Shown one piece after another: positions 58,069 through 64,000 of a stretch of 64,000 bases of DNA (its first letter is position 1; the number at the start of each line of letters is the position of its first letter). A program made the position numbers and the translations under genes. Where the stretch lies: the NCBI RefSeq assembly GCF_002109325.1, contig NZ_CP015348.1, positions 523,501-587,500 of the forward strand, in the 5' to 3' direction. Under the pieces are notes generated by a model that worked only from the letters and a program-made list of their open reading frames with translations, was not told where the DNA came from and did no database searches. Origin of the DNA: Sporosarcina ureae. Its GTDB lineage: Bacteria; Bacillota; Bacilli; Bacillales_A; Planococcaceae.

Positions 58069-59010
58069 TTAATAGTTTCTGCAAAGTTCTTGCAGTTTGA
58101 CGATGATTTCATCTACTTCTGTCCATGAATATGCGGAAGCGCCTGAGGCCAGCGGATGACCACCACCATTATGTTGCATCGCTAACGTATTAATGACAGG
58201 TCCTTTCGAACGGAGACGGACACGAATTTGATCATTTTCTTCAATAAAGATGATCCAAGCACAAATTCCTTTTACATCGCCAAGTGACCCTACTAATTGC
58301 GAAGTCTCTGACACTGTGACATCGAATTGATCCAGAATTTCCTGTGTTAGTTTAATATACGCTGCTCCATTTTCATCGATTGTGAAGTTTTGATACACAT
58401 AACCTTGTAGATGCAAGATTTTACGATCGACTTCGTACATCCCAGCAAACAACTCGGTGCGATCGAATGGTTGCTTGATCAATGAACTAGCTACTTCGAA
58501 CGTTTTTTCAGTCGTGCTTTGGAACATAAAACGGCCTGTGTCACCCACGATCCCGGCGAACAGGAAACGTGCTGCTTCCGGAGACATTTCCCATCCGAAG
58601 GACGCGTGACCTTCCTCATAAATCGTATAGATCATTTCAGAACAAGAACTCGCGTCTGTATTCACCCAGCGCTCATTACCGTATGGATCTTCATTCGGGT
58701 GATGATCGATTTTCAATACATACGCACCTTTATCGTAAAGCGGTCCGTCAATACGGTCCGTGTTTGCAGTATCGGTGACAATAACAAGTGCACCTTCGTA
58801 ATCTGCTTCAGTTACTGCATCCGGTTTTCCTAAATAACTTAATAGCTCATCATGTTCTCCTGCTGCGAGTACTTGCTTTTTAGGGTAATTCTTTTTGATA
58901 AGTTCTTTCAACCCCATTTGCGATCCGTATGCATCCGGGTCCGGTCGGACGTGACGGTGGATGATGATTTTTTCGTATTGTTCAATTGTGTCAATGATTT
59001 GTCGTTTCAT
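58069..59010 (-). CDS. nrnA: Bifunctional oligoribonuclease/PAP phosphatase NrnA
   Basis: 313 aa DHH-DHHA1 protein. Metal motifs RPDPDAYGS, VTDTANTDR and KIDHHPNEDPYGN in the DHH half, and GGGHPLASGA in the DHHA1 half (about residues 280-300). Degrades nano-RNAs and dephosphorylates 3',5'-pAp. Start MKRQIID is set by GGGGGAA; 12 upstream codons are rejected. Only 19 nt before dnaE, on the same strand, probably co-transcribed. Confidence 0.95.
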   Translation of the reverse strand: MKRQIIDTIEQYEKIIIHRHVRPDPDAYGSQMGLKELIKKNYPKKQVLAAGEHDELLSYLGKPDAVTEADYEGALVIVTDTANTDRIDGPLYDKGAYVLKIDHHPNEDPYGNERWVNTDASSCSEMIYTIYEEGHASFGWEMSPEAARFLFAGIVGDTGRFMFQSTTEKTFEVASSLIKQPFDRTELFAGMYEVDRKILHLQGYVYQNFTIDENGAAYIKLTQEILDQFDVTVSETSQLVGSLGDVKGICAWIIFIEENDQIRVRLRSKGPVINTLAMQHNGGGHPLASGASAYSWTEVDEIIVKLQELCRNY

Positions 59011-59129
59011 GTATATTCCCCCAGGTTTCTGTACAAGTATTCGCAATTCCTTTTAAAAGCCGCTACAATGTATAGTGAACCTCGACGCGTAGGCCACAGG
59101 TTATTTTTCATGTAATGGAGGCTTTTTTG

Positions 59130-59459
59130 ATGGAAATGGTTAATTTTATTTTTGTATTTGGTATAATCGCTTCCGGCGTATTCTATTTCGTTTTCAAAAC
59201 GCGCCAATTCCGCACAAGCCCTATGTTTCCCATCCGTAAAAAGATGTATGCAAGCATGGCAGGCACAGCACTTGGTGCGCTATTGATTTTTTTCGGAATC
59301 AATCAATTACTTATCTTTGACGGTGCTTTAACATATATCGTGTCCGCTATCTTCATTTTATTCGGTGGCTATGTTGCGATATTTAACTTTAATGCTCAAA
59401 AACATTATAAGCAATTCGTAGCTGAAGAACGTGAACTAAACAAAGCTGATGTCAATTGA
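59130..59459 (+). CDS. ytpI: YtpI-like small membrane protein
   Basis: 109 aa with three hydrophobic segments (about 4-22, 40-60, 68-88). Matches the YtpI family of Bacillales, encoded between nrnA and ytoI in B. subtilis too. TGGAGG lies 8 nt before the second ATG, so the five-codon longer frame is rejected. Function unknown. The gene is divergent from nrnA. Confidence 0.8.
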   Translation: MEMVNFIFVFGIIASGVFYFVFKTRQFRTSPMFPIRKKMYASMAGTALGALLIFFGINQLLIFDGALTYIVSAIFILFGGYVAIFNFNAQKHYKQFVAEERELNKADVN

Positions 59460-59476
59460 CGTCAGCTTTTTATTTT
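59442..59476 (+). terminator. Terminator between convergent ytpI and ytoI
   Basis: AAAGCTGAtGTCAATTGACgTCAGCTTT is a long palindromic stem followed by T runs; the A/T flanks make it usable for ytoI as well. Confidence 0.85.
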
Positions 59477-60777
59477 TCAAAAAGCTGGAACGTCCCCATT
59501 GCTTTCGCTACAATACCATCATTTGATATCAGTTCGATTTCTAGCTTGATAAATCGACGGCTCAAGTGAATAATCTTCGGTTCGACTGTGACAGACGCAC
59601 CAAGTTGTACTTGTTTGATGAAATAGATCGTCACGTTTTCTGGTACACTTTCTCCTCGTTTTTGAAGCTTGATCGCACGACTACCCGCTTCCGTCAAAAT
59701 CGTTAACATTGCTCCATAGGATAGTGAACCAAATTGATTGGTCATCTGCGGCACAACGGCAAACTCTATTTTTTCAGGTGAATTGGAGATGGCTTTCATT
59801 TGATTCTTGACAATATCATCAATTGTTTCGCCTTGCTGTGGTTGACGTTGTGTCATTTGCAATGCTTTTAAGACATCTTGTCGACTGATGATTCCCTCTA
59901 AGACTCCGGCATCATTAACGACTGGCATTAAGTCGATACCTTCCCAAATCATACTGTGCCCTGCCGATGCGACACTCATTTTACCGTTAACAGTAATCGG
60001 ACCAGGCGTCATGACTTTCCCTATGATATCCACATGCGGTTTACTGACGACATCACGAGACGTAATAATTCCTACTAATGTGCCATCGGCTTTTACGACA
60101 GGATAAGCGGAGTGTGATGTTTGGTGATTTACTTCATAGAATTGGTCAACTGAATCCTCAGGTGATAACGTGACTGTACTGGCTAGAGGTGTCAAAATAT
60201 CCTCCACCAATAAAATTTCCTTTTCAATCAGCTGATCATAAATTGCACGATTTAGCATAGTAGCGACTGTGAAAGTATCATAACTTGTTGAAATAACAGG
60301 CAAATTCATTTCGTCTGCTAGTTGCTTTACTTCATCAGTCGCATCGAAGCCACCTGTCACGAGAACAGCTGCTCCTGCTTTAATCGCTATTTCATGCGCT
60401 TTCAAACGATTTCCAACAATCAACAAACTACCCGCATCAATATAACGAATCATATCCTCGAGTTGCATAGCTCCGACTACAAATTTCGTTAATGTTTTAT
60501 GTAATCCATCACGTCCACCCAGTACAACACCGTCTACAATGTTGATGACTTCTGCAAATGTCAGACGTTCAATATTTTCTTTTTTCTTTTTCTCGATTCG
60601 AATCGTACCTACACGTTCAATCGTGTTTACCAATTTTTGATTTTCCGCTTCTTTTATCGCCCGGTAAGCGGTTCCATCACTGACTTCCAATGCTTTCGCA
60701 ACTTGTCGTACAGAGATCTTTTCGCCCACTGTCAAGCTTTCTATATAACGCAAAATCTGTTCGTGTTTAGTTGACAT
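59470..60777 (-). CDS. ytoI: YtoI-like protein: HTH, DRTGG, CBS pair and hotdog domain
   Basis: 435 aa. N-terminal winged-helix-type segment (about 1-60, SVRQVAKALEVSDGTAYRAIKEAE), DRTGG domain (about 70-170), two CBS repeats (about 190-300; ITSRDVVSKPHVD, MPVVNDAGVLEGIISRQDVLK) and a thioesterase-like hotdog domain at the C-terminus. CBS pairs bind adenyl ligands, so it may be an acyl- or nucleotide-responsive regulator. Start MSTKHEQ has AAGGTG close upstream; 23 extra codons are rejected. Function in vivo unknown. Confidence 0.88.
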   Translation of the reverse strand: MSTKHEQILRYIESLTVGEKISVRQVAKALEVSDGTAYRAIKEAENQKLVNTIERVGTIRIEKKKKENIERLTFAEVINIVDGVVLGGRDGLHKTLTKFVVGAMQLEDMIRYIDAGSLLIVGNRLKAHEIAIKAGAAVLVTGGFDATDEVKQLADEMNLPVISTSYDTFTVATMLNRAIYDQLIEKEILLVEDILTPLASTVTLSPEDSVDQFYEVNHQTSHSAYPVVKADGTLVGIITSRDVVSKPHVDIIGKVMTPGPITVNGKMSVASAGHSMIWEGIDLMPVVNDAGVLEGIISRQDVLKALQMTQRQPQQGETIDDIVKNQMKAISNSPEKIEFAVVPQMTNQFGSLSYGAMLTILTEAGSRAIKLQKRGESVPENVTIYFIKQVQLGASVTVEPKIIHLSRRFIKLEIELISNDGIVAKAMGTFQLFEK

Positions 60778-60844
60778 GATTTCACCTTTTTCTTCGACCT
60801 GATTTAAGGTTTCGGCTTTTAGAATATCATACCATAAGTCCATC

Positions 60845-60891
60845 AAAAATACGGTCTAGGACGCTAACAATGCGTCTTAGACCGTATTTAT
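60845..60891 (-). terminator. Terminator after UPF0173 gene
   Basis: AATACGGTCTA.GACGC/GCGTC.TAGACCGTATT stem with a T run on the minus strand. Confidence 0.9.
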
Positions 60892-60903
60892 TTATTTCTT
60901 ATT

Positions 60904-61581
60904 TTATAGCTCGATGGAATCCCCTGGTTGCATTATTTTCACTTCATGATTCGTCACGAGTGATTTGAAGTCTTCAGGCTCCAATTCAATCGGTGGGAAC
61001 GTATTGAAATGAACAGGAACTGTTAGCTTAGGATTCAGCAACTCGACTGCTTTCGCAGCATCTTTAGGGCCCATCGTGAAATTATCTCCGATAGGTAGGA
61101 ACGCAACATCAATTCCATCTTCCCCGTACAGTTTCATATCGCTGAATAAGGAGGTGTCCCCTGCATGATAAATAATTTTATCTTCAATCGTCAGTAGTAA
61201 ACCTGCAGGCATTCCGGTGTAAATAATTTCATTGTCTTCTGTTGTATAAGAAGAACTATGGAAAGCTTGTGTATATTTTACGGTACCGAAATCAAATTCC
61301 TTTGCTCCTCCGATATTCATGCCATGTGTTTTCAATCCTTGGAATCCAAGATATACGGCTAATTCATTCGGAGCAACGACTAGGATGTCTTCTCTTTTCG
61401 CGATCTCCATCGTATCCCCTACGTGGTCATTATGGCCGTGCGTCAGTAAAATCACGTCTGGCTTTTCGTTTTCTGCCTTTAGATCCGTTAATTTATTCCC
61501 TGTAATAAAAGGATCGATTAAAATAGTCTTTCCTTTTGTTTCGATTTTAACGATCGAATGGCCATGATATGAGATTTTCAC
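60904..61581 (-). CDS. UPF0173 metallo-beta-lactamase-fold hydrolase (YtkL-like)
   Basis: 225 aa, right for UPF0173. Metal motif [12 protein letters not shown] (HxHxDH, about residues 45-56) and later ligands in [11 protein letters not shown] and PVHFNTF. GTG start (VKISYHGHS, matching the family N-terminus) with TAGGAGTG upstream; nine more codons are rejected. Cytoplasmic hydrolase of unknown substrate, perhaps nucleic-acid or small-molecule ester. Resembles B. subtilis YtkL. Confidence 0.88.
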   Translation of the reverse strand: MKISYHGHSIVKIETKGKTILIDPFITGNKLTDLKAENEKPDVILLTHGHNDHVGDTMEIAKREDILVVAPNELAVYLGFQGLKTHGMNIGGAKEFDFGTVKYTQAFHSSSYTTEDNEIIYTGMPAGLLLTIEDKIIYHAGDTSLFSDMKLYGEDGIDVAFLPIGDNFTMGPKDAAKAVELLNPKLTVPVHFNTFPPIELEPEDFKSLVTNHEVKIMQPGDSIEL

Positions 61582-61690
61582 AACGATCACACTCCTATTT
61601 TTTATCACTTATACACTCTATACCTTCTACAACACAGCGTAAAACCCTCTTTTTTGTTATACTAAGCAAAACAGAGGAGGTAACATGTTG

Positions 61691-62782
61691 ATGAACATTC
61701 AAAAAGTACAAGATTTCTTAGTAAAACATAATATTGATGCAGCACTTATAACGAATCCAGATAACATATTTTATTTAACAGACTTTCGTAGTGATCCACA
61801 CGAACGATTACTTGGTGTAGTGGTTTTCCAAGATGCTGATCCTTTCGTTATTTGCCCAGCGATGGAAGTCCCAGATGTAAAAGCAATCGGCTGGCAGCAC
61901 GAAGCAGTAGGATATAAAGACACAGATAATGCGTTTAAGTTCCTAGAACAAGCCATCAATGAACGTATTCCTGCATTGTCATTACTCGCAATCGAAAAAG
62001 AACATTTGACTGTGGATCGATTTGAAATTCTCCAAGAGCGCTTCCCTGCTTTACAATTCGCTAAGTTGGATGACGAATTAGCTAAAAATCGTCTGATTAA
62101 AGATGATAGAGAACTTCAGCACTTGCGCAAAGCAGCGGAATTAGCGGATTATGCGATCGAAGTAGGTTGCAATGAAATCGCCGAAGGGAAAACCGAACTG
62201 GAAATAGTTCAAGCCGTGGAGCAAGCTGTTAAACAAAAAGGTGCGGAGAAGATGTCGTTTGAAACGATTATTGTGTCGGGCACAAAAACGGCATCACCAC
62301 ATGGTATTCCAGGAGAGAAAAAAATTGAAAAAGGTGATTTCATCTTATTTGATCTCGGTGTGGTCTATAAAGGTTATTGTTCAGACATCACACGGACGAT
62401 AGCGTTCGGTGAGCCAACAGAGGAAAAGCGTAAAATTTATGAGACCGTTCAGAAAGCACAACAAGCAGCAATTGACATCGTGCGTCCGGGTACGTTAGCA
62501 ATGGAAGTTGATCTAGCAGCTCGTTCTATTATCGAGGAAGCTGGTTACGGCGAGTTATTCCCACATCGTATCGGGCATGGTCTTGGTATTTCTGTTCATG
62601 AGTTCCCTTCTTTAACAGCTACGAATGATATGCCACTTCAAGAGGGTATGGTGTTTACAGTTGAGCCAGGCATTTATGATCCGACAATTACAGGTGTACG
62701 GATTGAAGATGATTTGTATGTGACGAAGGATGGCGTTGAGGTATTGACGAAATTCCCTAAGGATTTGAAAGTAGTTAAGTGA
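61691..62782 (+). CDS. M24 family aminopeptidase P-like Xaa-Pro peptidase
   Basis: 363 aa. Creatinase-type N-terminal domain (1-120) and pita-bread catalytic domain (about 130-360). The five metal ligands are placed in FDLGVVYKGYCSDITRT (two Asp), HRIGHGLG (His), VEPGIY (Glu) and RIEDD (Glu). Cleaves an N-terminal residue from Xaa-Pro peptides or is a dipeptidase. AGGAGG lies 10 nt before ATG 61691; ATG 61685 is only 4 nt from it, so the later start is preferred. Confidence 0.86.
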   Translation: MNIQKVQDFLVKHNIDAALITNPDNIFYLTDFRSDPHERLLGVVVFQDADPFVICPAMEVPDVKAIGWQHEAVGYKDTDNAFKFLEQAINERIPALSLLAIEKEHLTVDRFEILQERFPALQFAKLDDELAKNRLIKDDRELQHLRKAAELADYAIEVGCNEIAEGKTELEIVQAVEQAVKQKGAEKMSFETIIVSGTKTASPHGIPGEKKIEKGDFILFDLGVVYKGYCSDITRTIAFGEPTEEKRKIYETVQKAQQAAIDIVRPGTLAMEVDLAARSIIEEAGYGELFPHRIGHGLGISVHEFPSLTATNDMPLQEGMVFTVEPGIYDPTITGVRIEDDLYVTKDGVEVLTKFPKDLKVVK

Positions 62783-62829
62783 GTTAAAGACTGGCAAATG
62801 AAATTGAACCGTTAATTTCATTTTATATA

Positions 62830-62874
62830 AAAAAACTGAAGGCACTCCCTATTGCGGGGATGCCTTCAGTTTTA
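62830..62874 (+). terminator. Terminator between convergent M24 peptidase and ald
   Basis: ACTGAAGGCA..CCC/GGG..TGCCTTCAGT stem flanked by A run and TTTT, usable from both sides. Confidence 0.88.
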
Positions 62875-62908
62875 GGCCGTTACTTTACGTAATGGTCTTT
62901 TTTGTTGA

Positions 62909-64000
62909 TTAAACAGTCTCTAGTACGTCTTCAACAGAAACGTGTTCTAGGCCTTGTGCTTCTGCTACTGCTTTGTATGTTACGTTTCCAGCTAGTGTGT
63001 TGATTCCTTTACGCAGGACTTCATTGTCTGTACATGCTTTTTTAACGCCTTTATTGGCAATTTGAAGAGCGTAAGGAATTGTAACGTTTGTTAGTGCCAT
63101 TGTAGACGTTTGTGGAACAGCGCCTGGCATATTAGCTACAGCATAGTGAATGACACCGTGTTTTGTATAAGTCGGGTCGTCATGTGTTGTGACGCGGTCG
63201 GAAGTTTCAAAGATTCCGCCTTGGTCGATTGCAATGTCAATCACTACAGAGCCGGGGCTCATGGATTTAACCATTTCTTCTGTTACAAGAGTTGGCGCTT
63301 TTGCTCCTGGGATTAAAACACAACCGATTACCAAGTCTGCGTCTTTTACTGCGTTAGCGATATTGTATGGGTTAGATACCAACGTTTGAATGTTCTTGCC
63401 GAAGATCTCGTCAAGCTGACGAACACGCTCTACGGATAGATCTAAGATCGTTACATGTGCACCGATTCCGATTGCAACACGCGCAGCATTCGTACCTGCT
63501 TGTCCCCCACCAATGATTGTTATTTTGCCGCGTGATACGCCAGGTACTCCAGCAAGCAAAATCCCTTTTCCGCCTCTAGTTTTTTCTAAGTATTGTGCAC
63601 CAATCTGCGTCGCCATGCGTCCCGCAACTTCACTCATCGGTGCCAATAGAGGCAATCCGCCACCTGGTAATTGTACTGTTTCATAAGCAATTGCTGTTAC
63701 TTTGTTTTCAAGTAGTGCTTTCGTCAATTTTACTTCCGGTGCTAAGTGAAGATACGTAAATAGGATTAATCCTTCACGGAAATACTGATACTCTGATTCT
63801 GCAGGTTCTTTAACCTTCAGTACCATATCTGCTGCCCATGCCTCAGCCGCTGTATCGACGATTGTCGCGCCTGCTTCTTTATACTCTTCATCTTGGAAAC
63901 TTGAACCGATTCCAGCACCCTTTTCAATTACTACTTCGTGGCCAGCCGTTAGTAACGTTAATACACTTGAAGGGGCTATTGCCACTCGGTTTTCATTGTT
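62909..64000 (-). CDS. ald: Alanine dehydrogenase, 5' end beyond right edge
   Basis: 364 codons seen; about the first 10 codons lie outside. Reads from [10 protein letters not shown] at the right edge. NAD-binding [32 protein letters not shown] (two parts, about residue 163 on), TGHEV-like start [16 protein letters not shown], and [15 protein letters not shown] are diagnostic. Oxidatively deaminates alanine to pyruvate, used in growth on alanine and sporulation. Convergent with the M24 peptidase gene. Confidence 0.95.
   Translation of the reverse strand, partial: NNENRVAIAPSSVLTLLTAGHEVVIEKGAGIGSSFQDEEYKEAGATIVDTAAEAWAADMVLKVKEPAESEYQYFREGLILFTYLHLAPEVKLTKALLENKVTAIAYETVQLPGGGLPLLAPMSEVAGRMATQIGAQYLEKTRGGKGILLAGVPGVSRGKITIIGGGQAGTNAARVAIGIGAHVTILDLSVERVRQLDEIFGKNIQTLVSNPYNIANAVKDADLVIGCVLIPGAKAPTLVTEEMVKSMSPGSVVIDIAIDQGGIFETSDRVTTHDDPTYTKHGVIHYAVANMPGAVPQTSTMALTNVTIPYALQIANKGVKKACTDNEVLRKGINTLAGNVTYKAVAEAQGLEHVSVEDVLETV

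Noticed and set aside
62800..62826. AT-rich inverted repeat AATGAAATT/AATTTCATT after the M24 peptidase gene
   Set aside because: Low-complexity AT sequence next to a proper terminator; not distinctive enough to call.

Overview
The window is a contiguous stretch of low-to-moderate GC Firmicutes chromosome. Gene content and order are those of Bacillales housekeeping DNA: infC-rpmI-rplT behind an L20-type leader, thrS behind a T-box, dnaB-dnaI, phoPR-polA-mutM-coaE-gapB, citZ-icd-mdh, pfkA-pyk, accDA, dnaE, ald. hflKC beside phoPR, a PdaC-type deacetylase and GC-rich intergenic inverted repeats point to the Bacillaceae/Planococcaceae side (a Sporosarcina-like organism is my guess; the genus cannot be fixed from this sequence). 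There is no prophage, CRISPR array, rRNA, tRNA or recognisable insertion sequence.

Layout. 1-3.4 kb: cydABD for cytochrome bd oxidase, cut by the left edge. 3.8-10.4 kb: a lipoprotein, katA with a PerR-like box, a DUF368/PopT membrane protein, a PdaC-like deacetylase and the tRNA hydroxylase trhO. 10.5-15.9 kb: pstSCAB1B2 for phosphate uptake with Pho-box-like repeats and an orphan PhoB/PhoP-type regulator. 16.2-25 kb: metabolic singletons, including an oxidoreductase broken by an in-frame TAA, a ferredoxin-NADP reductase, an M3 peptidase, a GGDEF protein, fhs and an alcohol-dehydrogenase-like gene. 25.4-35.4 kb: XRE regulator, all-alpha dUTPase, ysdB/ysdA, infC operon, thrS, dnaI-dnaB-nrdR and gapB. 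35.4-44.3 kb: coaE, mutM, polA, hflC, hflK, phoR, phoP and a MaoC-like gene. 44.4-54.8 kb: mdh, icd, citZ, ytvI, fxsA, pyk, pfkA, accA, accD and a FadR-type regulator. 55-64 kb: dnaE, nrnA, ytpI, ytoI, a UPF0173 hydrolase, an M24 peptidase and the start-truncated ald.

How the parts fit. The window couples central carbon flow (pfkA-pyk, gapB, citZ-icd-mdh, accDA) to replication and repair genes (dnaE, dnaB, dnaI, polA, mutM) and to phosphate sensing (phoPR, pst, orphan regulator). Regulation visible in the DNA includes a PerR-like box at katA, Pho-box-like repeats at pstS, CcpN-like sites at gapB, a cre-like site at citZ, a FadR-type operator before the regulator-accD-accA unit, a threonine T-box and an L20 attenuator.

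The most unusual content is a family of three related 133-135 bp intergenic elements (6151-6283, 6413-6545, 25134-25268). Each is an imperfect inverted repeat end to end. The terminal arms differ between copies yet stay self-complementary within each copy, which suggests that structure rather than sequence is kept. Other points to check are a DnaE with an eroded PHP site, a PhoR with almost no extracytoplasmic domain, a FadR-type regulator translationally chained to accDA, and several long palindromes in leaders.
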